A DNA stretch of 64,000 bases. It comes from Primula veris. Taxonomy: Eukaryota; Streptophyta; Magnoliopsida; Ericales; Primulaceae. Shown piece after piece: positions 43,901-54,982 of the stretch. The DNA is taken from contig OY821751.1 in assembly GCA_963682055.1 (NCBI GenBank), positions 868,001 to 932,000 on the forward strand. The letters are read 5' to 3'. The notes under the pieces were generated by a model. The model ran no database searches. It saw only the letters and a list, made by a program, of their open reading frames with translations, and was not told the DNA's origin. Each line of letters starts with the position of its first letter. Position 1 is the first letter of the stretch. The position numbers were made by a program, and so were the translations under genes.

Positions 43901-45394
43901 CCTTTCAGAGAGAGACTAAAGATCATGGTTGGAGTGGTTAATCCCGATGAATTTGTGTCGAGTTCTACTGAGAAAAAATTATTACAAGCATATAACGAAA
44001 AGCCTGTACTTTCTCGTCCTCAACACAGCTTCTATCAGGCAAGTTACGTTATACAGTTTTTGTACAGCAATCTATTTATACTTTTTTGGCTTTTGTGTAC
44101 ATTAATACATGTTTTACAAACACTACGACAACCTAGTTGTCTCTCGACTGTTGTTACAATCAAAATTATAGGTTAAAAGATCTTCCACTATATTTTCTAT
44201 AGATCAAACGGTAGAAATAAAGAAAAAATGACAAATTTACCACTAAAAACCGATGGCAAAATCAGGTAATATCGCCTTGTCCCATTGAAGAAGACTGGAG
44301 TATACAAAACCACTGAAAAAACAAAGGTGATTATGCTCTTTATAAAAGTTTTGTAGGTTGGTGTGCAAAATCGAACGAGTGTAGGTTACTTGACAAAACT
44401 GCAAAGAACTAAAAATAGATAAAATGATTTTCATTATGAGGAAAAGTTGAATAAAACAAATACTACTTAAAGGTGTTCAGATCTTTTCTTTTGCTATAAT
44501 ATAGGGATCCAATTACTTCGAGGTTGATCTGGATATCCATCAATTTAGTTATATAGCAAGGAAAGGCCTTGAAGCATTCCGAGAACGATTGCGTAACGGT
44601 GTATTGGATCTGGGGTTAACAATCCAGGTAATACTACTATCTTGTTACGTACACAGTATATATGCACCCCAGACCCTTAACCTGAGCCACTCAAAAAGAG
44701 AATATCGACTTCTTGGTAATAATAAATAATGGTAAAGAAATGACAAGAAATGGCTACTTTTTAGAATATATTGGGCTCCTCTGATTGCCTAATTTATGTA
44801 CCAAAGTATACTATCTTGGTTAATGTAAAAAAATATATTCTCAATAATATAGGCATACAGGTGTGCTAAGATTTAATTATAACCTTTTATTTAAGGAGTA
44901 ATGGTGGTAAAGAGTTTTTTTTTCGAAAGTGGGGGCTTCCCACTATTTTTATTATTATTTGAGTTTTAAATGGTCCTCCGACCTTATTACAACATAGTGA
45001 AACATTATAGGGACTGACGGTGAAATCATAAATCTTCTAAGGACCAAAATAAGTAGTGGTAAAGAGTTGATATTAGGGTAATATAGCGAAAAGTCTTCTG
45101 GCTCGACAAAAATTAAAAACTAATATTTCCTTGTCAGTCAAACAACCATTTCTACCTTTAAGTAAGCAAGTAAAGTTTACTAAAAGAAGGCTTATTGTAA
45201 GCAAAGTATAAGGCGTAAGAAATTCTAGATTGGTGGTAATTTTTGTTTTTTATTACAATAAACAGGCTCAGAGACAGGAAGAACTACCAGAGAAGGTGCT
45301 TGCTTGTGTTAGACTAAACAAAATCGACTTTGTTAATCATGGCCAAATTCCAACTATAGTGACTGTTGATGCCAACTCATTTGAACGGTTGTGA
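40927..45394 (+). CDS. EDR2-C (DUF1336) domain protein
   Basis: Nine coding exons: 40927-41236, 41713-41796, 41900-42076, 42574-42709, 42816-42978, 43519-43647, 43844-44038, 44505-44627 and 45266-45394 (TGA), 481 aa in continuous frame. Intron 7 has a GC donor (CAG|GCAAGT); the others are GT-AG. The early part has GACMSTP and [18 protein letters not shown]; the EDR2-C domain runs from about residue 240 to the end: [81 protein letters not shown]. The domain is named after ENHANCED DISEASE RESISTANCE 2; short members like this lack the PH and START domains, and their function is poorly known. Start chosen at the first ATG after the leader acceptor. Confidence 0.9.
43119..43312. mobile_element. 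GTTTGGTTGCAGCTT-family MITE in EDR2-C intron 5
   Basis: It opens GATTGTTTGGTTGCAGCTTG and closes GCTTAAAAGCTGCAGCCAACCAAGC, so the ends are inverted repeats. A second fragment may extend to about 43440. Confidence 0.65.
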
Positions 45395-46137
45395 TCAAGT
45401 TAACGGCTAAACCGATGCGCTGAATCTCTACAAATCCAGCTGTGTACAAAGAAAGTGAAAAATACGAAAAGGTCGTTTGTTGTATAAGCTAAAATAAAAA
45501 GCATTTTTCGTCGTAGAGGTATTAAGGGAAAACCCTGTTAAAAAGTGTTTTTTGTTATATTTTATCGTGTAGTTTTGAACTCCCAACAAAATTGGGTGTC
45601 ACATTCTCTGTAATGATTCCGATTTCAATGACTCGTTGCATAACGAGGTATATATCAAAGAACCCTTTTGCGGTTTATGTGATGCAAGTCAATATGATAA
45701 GATCTTTCACCTTTTATCGCTTGGTAGATAACTTTACTGATGTCCTGATCTCGCGTAGTAGGAAAACACACATTGCATTTAAACCCTTTGTTTGTGAGCT
45801 TATGATGAGATTTTTGGTTTTGACCTAAAGCACTAGGAATTCAAACAGATGAACTCATTTTATTTTGGAATCTCAAACAAACATGTATATGCTAAAAGCT
45901 GCAGCTAAACAAGCCAATAGAAAGACTCAGAGAAAGAAAAGGTAATAAACTAACAACTTTAAAAGACATGTTGAAGGCACAAACTTAATATGTAACCAAA
46001 CAAGGCCTTAGTATGTTGTACATGCTAAACAAGCCATGGCCCTAATCTCTTAAACACAGGATGTTTTATTTAATAATAAATGCTTAAACACCTGATTAAC
46101 ACAGAGGTATTGCAGAAAGTTTCTAACAAACCACTAT
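45395..46137. other. Convergent intergenic region
   Basis: This is the shared 3' flank of the EDR2-C gene (plus) and the glycosyltransferase gene (minus). It contains family-repeat fragments (AAAAGCTGCAGCTAAACAAGCC at 45894-45915). The open frame at 45592-45828 has no recognisable product. Confidence 0.4.
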
Positions 46138-47490
46138 TCATGATAACAAATTTATGATTTTCATCAAAGAATTCTCAGAGCTACCACCAATTTCACAAGC
46201 TATCTTAGCCTCAATTTTAGCATTATTGGCCCTTTCTTTCAACTTCTCATCCTCCATCAACTCTCTTACTCTAGCTTCTATCTCTTCACCACGCACCAAT
46301 CTCTCGGCTCCCCATCCCCACTCCTTCACCCATATACCGGACCCTGCTTTCTCAACCACCTCAGCATTCATCTTGTGGTCCCCGTGCTGAGGCCACATCA
46401 GCATAGGAACACCTTCTTGAATTGACTCGGTCACCGAGTCCCAATCACATTGGGTCACAAATCCTCCTATTGAAGGGTGTGCTAGTATCCCTGCTTGGTT
46501 CATAAAAACTTGAATAACTTTGCCCTTGTTCGTGGTTCTTTCTTGAAAACTTTCAAGAAAACTCTCTAGACTATTGTTCTGGTTCATTGTTAATTTCAAG
46601 ACCCAGAAATAGAAATATCCACTCATCTCCAGACCTTTTCCTATTTCTTTTATTTGATCAACTGATAATATTGAGCTACCCAAGTTTACATATACTACAG
46701 ATTTTTCGGGTTTGCTATCAAGCCATGGAAGATCAAGCTTTTTCTCACTTTTGTACGGTTTCAGAGGACCTATTGGATATAGAGGTGGAAGATCACTTAA
46801 CACTTTGTTATTCAAGAGATTTGAAATTATTTCCAGCTCAAGAAAATCGAAAGAGTTGAGTAAGATTCCGTTAACTTTTGGGAGGGAAATAGCATTCGGG
46901 ATTAAGTACTCGTTTACGAGACCATTTGATGGAGAATTATCGAGCCAAGATGGTGGAATAAATGATTTTGGGAGAGGGGGTAAACCTGGAATTTGTATTT
47001 CCTCAGGAAAATCATCAAAATGTTTAAGTAACAACGGTAGATATGCAACAGTTGTATAACAACGAGCCGAGGTTGTTGAGACGATGAAATTAGGAATTTT
47101 GAGAGTTTCCGAGAGTTGAGCAAGTGTAGCTGCTACCACGAAATCGGAGAAAATTGCGGAGATTGGATTATTTATTGAAGATAACAGATCGGGAAAGAGG
47201 CAAAGTGAGCTGTTAATCGCTTTGAATTGGCGAATAAAAGCATCTTCAGTTGGAGAATCAGATTTTTTTTCTTTGACGATATTGAAATCAAGACAATTAA
47301 TGTTTGGATGGTTTAAAAAAAAATCAGAAATTTGAGCAGACTCTTCGAGGAAATTAATTGGGTGTGTAATGATGAGAGTTATTTTACAGTTTTTCGATGA
47401 TAAAATTGATGCAAGTCTTATAAATGGGGTTAAGTGGCCCATTCCAGGGCTTGGGAAAAACACAATGTGAAGACTAACTTTGTTCGACAT
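46138..47490 (-). CDS. UGT708-like UDP-glycosyltransferase with aberrant PSPG box
   Basis: Intronless, 450 aa counted from the ATG at 47490, which gives the usual GT1 start SNKVSLHIVFFPSPGMGHL. The catalytic His is H19 (GMGHL). The C-terminal donor-binding PSPG box spans residues 329-372 and resembles UGT708-type proteins (VFMNQAGILAHPSIGGFV, GVPMLMWPQHGD), a group that includes flavonoid C-glucosyltransferases. However, PSPG positions 1, 19, 21, 23 and 44, normally W, H, G, N and Q, are F, Q347, D349, D351 and H372. Position 44 His is linked in some plant enzymes to galactose or arabinose use. No stop or frameshift. A start 15 codons upstream (47535) is possible but lies in a MITE. Substrate unknown; possibly altered or inactive. 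Confidence 0.85.
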   Translation of the reverse strand: MSNKVSLHIVFFPSPGMGHLTPFIRLASILSSKNCKITLIITHPINFLEESAQISDFFLNHPNINCLDFNIVKEKKSDSPTEDAFIRQFKAINSSLCLFPDLLSSINNPISAIFSDFVVAATLAQLSETLKIPNFIVSTTSARCYTTVAYLPLLLKHFDDFPEEIQIPGLPPLPKSFIPPSWLDNSPSNGLVNEYLIPNAISLPKVNGILLNSFDFLELEIISNLLNNKVLSDLPPLYPIGPLKPYKSEKKLDLPWLDSKPEKSVVYVNLGSSILSVDQIKEIGKGLEMSGYFYFWVLKLTMNQNNSLESFLESFQERTTNKGKVIQVFMNQAGILAHPSIGGFVTQCDWDSVTESIQEGVPMLMWPQHGDHKMNAEVVEKAGSGIWVKEWGWGAERLVRGEEIEARVRELMEDEKLKERANNAKIEAKIACEIGGSSENSLMKIINLLS

Positions 47491-48623
47491 TACGTATATT
47501 TTCCAAGGGGTTGTTTGACTCCCTGCTTTAAGCAAATAAGCTTTTTCCAGCCTAAATAAAACTGAGGTTCATCCAAACTTATAATTTCACTTTTTCCAGT
47601 GAAGAGTACCAAAAAAACTCAGTTTTAGGCCGATAAACTAATGAACTGAAAGTTTATGAGTGAACAAACAAATTACTTGAGCTTAAAAGCTATGAACACA
47701 TAAGTTTGGAGTGCATATGCAAGAGATTGTTATACAGTATTTATTTTAAAGGCGAAAAAGGAATCTCAGTTGTTAAGCTGAGATGTACCGGAGTTTATGA
47801 AAAAACTAGCAAATAACTCGATAACCAAACAAGTTTTGTGTGTATTTGCAATAGAATGATAAAGAAACTTAAATTTATAGATGAATGGTGCTTAGCATAT
47901 GTATTTTTTTTTTATGTTTTTGTTTTGTAGTTTGGTGATAATGAAAGGAGTTTTCAAGCCTTAAAATTATTATGAATGATGTTACATTCTGATTGAGCAG
48001 ACCCACAATAGATCTTATTTCCAGAAATATATTTTTGTAGTAAAATTATAATTCTTGTCTTAGTACAAGTCATGAATTATTTAATCCGAAACTCGTTATG
48101 AATGTACTTGTTTATCGACCTCTCATTGTTTTCGTAATAATGGAGTTGGCCATATACTAATGATGTAAACGTAAAATATATATAATTAGATTTTTATTAC
48201 GACGTGTATCGACTATGGATAGCCACAATCAATGGCGGAACCAGAACTTGTTGGCGCAAGGGTGAAAATTTAGTAGTAATTTACTATTTACTAAGGCCAA
48301 ATATCCTATTTTTAAAAGTTTTAAACTAAAATAAATAATATATAGATATAGTTGTATAGTTTTTTTTTTTTATATTTACAAGGGAAATGAAACTTCCATC
48401 AAAGAGAAGTATTGATATAGTTTCTAATATTTTTTTTAAAAATGGCATCAACAAGAAAAAAATTCATTTCTTGTCAAAATGCTCTCAGAATTTCTAGAAC
48501 AAAGATACAAAACTTGTAACATCTAATTCATTTTTGAGAAACGATGAAAAACTATGATGAGATTTAAAACAAAAAGGGCCGAAAGATACTCGAAAATAAT
48601 TACAAAGAACATACAAATGCGAT
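47491..48623. other. Upstream region of the UGT gene and 3' flank of PTEN
   Basis: It contains a MITE copy (47511-47834) just upstream of the UGT start and, at 48228-48480, a block starting ATGGCGGAACCAGAACTTG that resembles the end of another plant repeat. No gene was seen. Confidence 0.4.
47511..47834. mobile_element. GTTTGGTTGCAGCTT-family MITE at the UGT 5' end
   Basis: It starts TTGTTTGACTCCCTGCTTTAAGC and ends GATAACCAAACAAGTTTT. It begins about 20 bp upstream of the preferred UGT start codon and supplies the upstream in-frame ATG at 47535. Confidence 0.6.
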
Positions 48624-51600
48624 TTATTTGCAATCTTCAGGTGAAGTCGAGAGCAATTCGCTTGAATTGACAGGACCAAAGAGCAACTCTAAGCAAAACG
48701 CGGGACCGCATATCGACTTACCTTTCTTCCCAATCTTATCTAGATCTCGAACAGAAAGCTGCAAATAATTTAATTTAAAAAATTACTAAAAAAGTGGCCA
48801 TTTTCGCTATCATCATGACTAGATTCTAAGTCAAGTCTGAAACTGGTAACGAAAAAAAAGGGGGTGAAAAACTTTCTAGAGGAACTTAATGAATTACCTG
48901 AATTAAACTGTTCCTAATAAAAGCTGTATTGAAGCATGTATAGAAGAGTCGCCCTCCGATCTGCTTTTCGTAAAATATTACACGCACATCACCATTTACC
49001 TGTCATAGGAAATTGTCTCAAATCATGAAGATGTGACTAACGTACGAGATCAAGACTAACATTTTTTTTAAAAATACATGTTCCAGTGTAACTTTTAAAC
49101 TTATTTATAAGTTAAAAGTGTAAATGGGGTAGCTAATTAATAAGTTTTTTGGTTTTCTGGCATGAAAATGCTAGAAATTCAGTTGGATGAACCCCATTCT
49201 TTTCTCAGGCTAAAACAAGGCAGCCTGTTTTATTAAAAATTGACAAACCTTAAGCTCGATTGTAAACGAATCACGTTAGCTATACGGAATAAAAAAGTTG
49301 AGGTTTGCTACGAAGCCACCAAACAATTTAGTAATTCTTTTTAGTATGTTTATCCAATGAAAACGTCACCACTTAATTCTTTAATAAACAGGAATAAATC
49401 ACGAGCTTTTGGTAAATGTAAACGGACAATATCTTACTGATACAGGGTTTTCGAAATGATGTTCAAGGCACATTTTATCATACAATACAGGATGCTCCGT
49501 ATCCATCTGTTCGACCAGCCGAGATTCGACTATATCTGATTTTTCATTCTCGGCTCCATCTTCTCTTTCAAGAACGGAGAGATAATATTGAGGGTTCTTT
49601 GGTGTCGAACTAAACTTTGTAACTTGTCGACAATGATCTTTTGAAATTACAACGGGTGGATAGTACCGTTGTCCTTCAACCTGTTAATAAAAAGAACAAT
49701 AATAATACGTTGGGCAATTTCGAGAAGAAATTTTTGGGAGAACTGCTACACTTTTGTATGATTTATTATACTTATTTAGTAAAAAGTTAAGAAGCCAATC
49801 GTTGTATCGATTTAGTTGGTATGCAGCTAAATAGGTGACACTTTTAACCATTTCAGTTACACTAGAAAAGTACAAATATTCTATTTAAACCAGTTATCAT
49901 TTCTTACATAATATCTTATGAACTATTAAGAGAAAATGCCTTAATTTATTATTTCAAAATTTTAAAACCTCTTCAGTATCGTATACCGATTAGCTAATAC
50001 CGTATAATATCAATGTATATGACTAGAGTGAAGTTAATACCAGCCTCTTAACCTGTTGCTAAATATGGTTTTGTTTGGTTGCAACTAAGTAAGCTTATAA
50101 ACTGCACTTGGTCAACCGAGTTAAAAGTTTAGCATTTTTGGTTTTTTATCACGAAACTACAAGCTTGAAGATGGATAACCCAACTTTTAATGTATCTCAA
50201 TCATATAAGTATTAGCTTACCTGGCTAAAATATCCGTTCAAACACGCCCTAAGTCTTCTAAACGGTATCGTAGCTGATATTTCCAAAAGCTATATAAATA
50301 ATTAAGCAATATTTGTGTTTACCTCTTGCATCTCCGCGACAACAAAGAAGATAGATTCAATGTTGACCATATCGTAAAGTCGAATTCGACGCAATTCTCT
50401 ATTACAAGGTTTCGGCAACTGCACAATTGGAGATCCACGATCGACACCTTGAGGAAATGAGAGAACGTTTTCCCAGTATCCTACGTAACGACGTTGGCTT
50501 GGTATTGACACCTGTCGCATGCAAATTTGAATGTAAGTTCTATTTTGTGTAAGTTATTTGAGAATTTCATGATATTTGAATGTAAGGATGTCATTGGCCT
50601 TGCTTGGTTGCGTTTTAATCATAGTTGTTTACTTGTTTTGCTTTTTTCTTAAAATACGAACTGGTTTCAGTTGACCAGTTTAAAAGCTGCCAGTTTCAGG
50701 TTTTTTTATATTCATTTTCCTGAAAAACCAGAAGTTTCAAGCTAAAGATGAACCAAGGTTTCTTCACAATCTCAACAAGCTTATTTGTTTGTAATCTGTA
50801 ACAACATAAGGCCTTGCTAGATTGCAGCTTATAAGCTCATGGTTTTCCATTTTGATTAAAATCTGGACTCATTTGGTAGACCAGCTTAAAAGCTCAGTTT
50901 TTCTATGGATTTCTTTTTGCATTGATAAATTAGAAGCTTCAAGCTGGATCCAGCTATTTTCTCTACTTCAAAATATCAAGCTATTTTGCAAACAAAAAAA
51001 TGCAACAGAAAAAAAATTCAATGTGTGTCGCTTACCCCTTCATTATTAGTTGTTCGTTTAGTGGCATATAAATGGAGAGCCTCGTCAGCCGACATGCCAC
51101 AGTAAACAAGGAAATTGCATACCATCATTCCCGTTCGACCTTTTCCTGCCTACGCAAAAGTTATAGAATAAAAAAAATGAGGTCAGTTTGTAATTTAATG
51201 TGGAACCAGTAATCAGGTATAGATATTATCCAACTTATACCATGCAATGTACAACTGCAATGTTTTTGGGGTCACTTGAAAGCCATGAATGAACGCTTTC
51301 ACAAAATTGTTGTATTATTTCAAGAGGTGGGACATGATTGTCGTCCATCGGATACGTCTCTACACGCCCATCAAAACTTGATGAATCATATGCTTCTTCG
51401 ACGCATAAATTGTACACCTGAAATATACGAAATTAGACTTAATGAATAGAATAAATGTATCATGTCTCTGCTAAGAAAATGTTTCCAATATTTTCTTGCA
51501 AAGCATGCTGTTTTAATTCGTCACTTCTGTGTTTCACTCTGTTGTGGGGTCTTGTTCGTTCCCAGTTTTTCAAGTTCATACTTTTGGTTTTGTTTCTAAG

Positions 51601-52370
51601 TTGGACATCATTGGTCGATCAGCTTATAACCCGAGTTTTTGTTTGCCTGAATGTGTATAGATGGTTTAAACAAGGTGAATCAAGCAACCAAACAGACCCT
51701 TCACTCTATCTGAATTAGTATTTCAGCCACGAACATTTATTCGAGGAGAAAGTGAGACTATTAGTCAAGAGTACAAACTTGTTAATTCGACAATTTATAC
51801 ACACACATCCACTATTAATAGCACAAGTCAATATTCATGAATAAAAGTTAACCCCTCAAGTTTAGTCCGATGGAAAATGTTGCCCTTAGTACAAAAGTAC
51901 ATTACGAAATGGTTGCTAAGTAGCTTAACAGATATATACAACGAAAAATCTAGAGACAAACAGTGTAATATTTGAAATTTAGGCCTTGTTTTGCTCTAGA
52001 TCTTAAGTTCATAAGTTTTGCATTTTCACATAAAATCTAGACTATATTTGTAGAAAACAAAAACTATATGCATAAGTACCTTATAATGTCCTGGATGTCT
52101 CAAATCAAGCACTGATTTAACCTGCCATAGAGGATTACGATATATTGACCGCATTCTTTCTGCTGGAAATGACATGGCGAGTACGCGATCGGTTATATAG
52201 GTCATATCCAAATCATACCCATTAACAAGCATACGCCTCCTTTTTTTGGAAACTAGATTACGTATGAAAAAGCTTCTGGACAAAAAATTAATAAGGTGGT
52301 GTTGCACATGGACCATGCTAATCATGTTCTCGGCCTTGACAGGCTCTACTTTCGATAATTTCGTTCCCAT
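48624..52370 (-). CDS. PTEN: PTEN-type phosphoinositide 3-phosphatase
   Basis: Seven exons on the minus strand: 52370-52080, 51417-51241, 51149-51036, 50511-50323, 49680-49438, 48999-48898 and 48758-48624 (TAA), GT-AG introns, all in phase 0, 416 aa (plant PTEN1 is about this size). The phosphatase domain (about 40-215) has LVNGYDLDMTYITDRVLAMSFP, DDNHVPP with the likely general acid D123, and the P-loop HCMAGKGRTG with C155 and R161. The C2 domain (about 220-405) ends ICGPAFCLELLFGPV. PTEN removes the 3-phosphate of phosphoinositides at membranes; plant PTENs act in pollen and vesicle traffic. All catalytic residues are present. Intron 3 consists almost entirely of two MITE copies. Upstream leader exons were not defined. 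Confidence 0.94.
50070..50250. mobile_element. GTTTGGTTGCAGCTT-family MITE in PTEN intron 4
   Basis: It opens TTGTTTGGTTGCAACTAAG and ends CCGTTCAAACACGCCC, with the usual internal CTTGGTCAACCGAGTTAAAAG and AAGCTTGAAGATGGAT phrases. Confidence 0.6.
50596..50813. mobile_element. GTTTGGTTGCAGCTT-family MITE in PTEN intron 3 (copy 1)
   Basis: The ends are GGCCTTGCTTGGTTGCG and CTGTAACAACATAAGGCC, inverted relative to each other. It is directly joined to the next copy. Confidence 0.7.
50810..51005. mobile_element. GTTTGGTTGCAGCTT-family MITE in PTEN intron 3 (copy 2)
   Basis: It starts GGCCTTGCTAGATTGCAGC and ends near TTTTGCAAACAAAAAAATGC. Together with copy 1 it fills nearly all of the 524-bp intron between PTEN exons 3 and 4. 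Confidence 0.65.
51548..51700. mobile_element. GTTTGGTTGCAGCTT-family MITE in PTEN intron 1
   Basis: It starts GGTCTTGTTCGTTCCCAG and ends CAAGCAACCAAACAGACCC. Confidence 0.6.
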
Positions 52371-54464
52371 CAAGTTGAGATGGTAGCTTTATTATCACCA
52401 CTCAAAACTTTACCTGCCAAGAACAAGAACAACAATAAGAATTAATTTTTTAGAGTTTTGGACATTTATAATGTGCTTGGATTTTGTTTAATTAAATGTT
52501 GGTTTATCTTACAACAGTTTTAAGAAAAAAAAGCAAAAGAGCTACAATATTGTTGTCGACGTTCGTGACCAAAGTTAGATTCGACTAGCCTTTAATAATT
52601 GCGGGTAAAATTTATATAATGAACTAATGAATTAAGGGGAAACAAAATGGTCAATTATACAATATTTCTTCTCTCAGTATAAACACTTTTACGTTATCGG
52701 ATCTTACGATGGAAATAACTATGCGTAATGATCAAACGGAGCTAGAGATTGTCGTATGGAGGAACATTGAAATTGAAAACAACTGTTTTACCCTATCCTC
52801 CTGACTTTATAACAGGAGTTACATCCATTTTTTTCTATTCAAATCATATAACAGAAATAACTAACTTCTGATCCAACGGTGCACACATATATAGTGGTAG
52901 GCAACAAATGGTAACGATTTTCTCCATTGGTAACAATTTTATGGAAAAACACGTAATTCAAATGCATATGTACCTAATCTACTACTATAATCACAAGAAT
53001 GAAACCGTATTTCATTGGAAAAAAGAGAAATAAATTAAGAAAAAAAGAAAGAAATTGAATTTATCATCATGGGTACTGATAATTGCATTATGAGAATTAA
53101 GGCCTTGTGTTGGTTGCAATCTCAAGCAACCAAGCTGCACGAAAGCTAAGCGATGACTTCCGGGGGTCCACGATACCCCTTATAATCGTTTTTTTTTTAA
53201 AAAATTGCCTTATATTTTACAATAAACTGTTGAATAATATTGACTTGACACCATAATAAAAAAAATATTCCCCTCTTAACCTTTTTTTCTATGTAAATTT
53301 AACACCCCTCGTAATGAATTCTCGCTTCGCCCCTGCTATATACTTGAGGCTCGAAAAACTTAAATTCATGTTGCCCACCATACAGCTTTTTCAAGCAAAA
53401 AAAAATGATCATCTTTTAAAATGACCAAACTATACATGCAATTCAAATAATAGAAAGAATTAAAAAGAAACTAGTTTTAATCTGCAAAAGAACAAGGCCT
53501 AATATATACTGACCAATCAAGTTGTATAGTGATCCCCACGAGCTCGAACCATTCCCTTGGTTCGACATATAATAAAATCTATTATTTTTCTTTGCGAGAG
53601 ATTCAATATAACGTTTTTTTCTTTAAAAATAAAGCGACTTCCAGGGCATCAAGCGAAACCCTAGAAATCGCAATGCAAAGCTTGGAGTTGTATGTGCAAA
53701 AAGGAAATGTAGAATAATGGATAAAATGTTGTTTTTTTACAACTTGAGTTAATGTCAAATATGGAATTTTTGTTTCTATTTTATGTTTTACTACAACCTC
53801 ATAATATTTCTAAAGATGGTTAATCATTTTCCTATAAATATGGAAAAGACACACACACACATACACACTTTCTTATTTGATGTCTGGCGGGAAATTATCT
53901 TGTAAAAAATTCGTTACACTGCATGCATTAACTGAAAAACTAACTTATCGGTTTCGGTTTAAATAAAATTAAAAAAAAAAAACACCGAAACGCCTTGTTT
54001 CTACACAAAGTTGATCTTTGAACACTTAACGAAGCATGTGGCAAGTCGAAACAACCACCCAACTCAGGTGACAAACTGAATATGTATTTTTTTGAAAAAA
54101 ACAACTCAACTGAGTTAATGTTTTTTTTTTCCCAATAAAATTACAAGGGTGAAAATCTTTGGTTGTGACATGTGGATGAAGGTAAATGCAATCTTTGGTT
54201 TATTTTAATTTTCACCCTAAATACCCGTAATATTTTACGGGTTGGGTTGAGTTGGGTAGGAGTTTTAATTGTAATGACTTGTGTGGGTTGACATTTAAAT
54301 TTTAACAACTCATCACAATCCGTTCCGTCATTTATTTTACGGATTGAATTAGTAATGGGGTGAATCCGCTACAAGTCCCGATACAAGTCACATTATATAT
54401 GTATACAATTCTATTTAAATTAGGAATATAAGAGTACAAGTTTAATTGTTAATCATTTGGTTTT

Positions 54465-54700
54465 TATTTAATTGGCGATTACGAAACTATGTGCAATTTT
54501 GACAGGGCAAGAACTTTTATCAAAATTGTCGGAATGAAAATTTTCAAAAGTTGATTATATAGTTTAAATGTTAAATTTTATGATTAGATTTAAAAAAAAA
54601 AAATTATTTCGACAATTTTGATACAAGTTATAACCCGCCGATCAAAAATACACCTATTTTCGCAAGTAACATTAAATTGGGAGACGAATGAAGTGATACA
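54465..54700. repeat. Long-inverted-repeat MITE copy
   Basis: It contains ACTATGTGCAATTTTGACAG, ATCAAAATTGTCGGAATGAA and the mirrored ATTTCGACAATTTTGATACA. The ends are degraded compared with the 21436 copy. Confidence 0.65.
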
Positions 54701-54927
54701 ATATAATCTTAATAATATACAATTATGCACATGGTCGTAATATTATTACAACATTTTCGCTAAATACGTTAAAAACGATAATTTAAGACTTTTATTCAAT
54801 TAATATAAATAACTATATAAATTTGGCACACCTATGAACTAAGTACAAAATTATAATCTATATTTTACTCATGTACAAAATTAAAATTTCTACAAGATTT
54901 TATTTTTCTTTTACATTTAATCTATTA

Positions 54928-54950
54928 TATATATATAATATATATATATA

Positions 54951-54982
<32 letters not shown>
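54928..54982. repeat. TA and GA compound microsatellite
   Basis: TA runs are followed directly by (GA)n ending at 54982, possibly in the leader of the RING gene. Confidence 0.8.

Noticed and set aside
46154..47059. Plus-strand open frames across the UGT gene
   Set aside because: They are antisense shadows; the minus frame carries the full GT1 fold.
47491..47535. UGT start at 47535
   Set aside because: The 15 added residues come mainly from a MITE end; the family normally starts close to the HIVFFPSPGMGH strand, as with the ATG at 47490.
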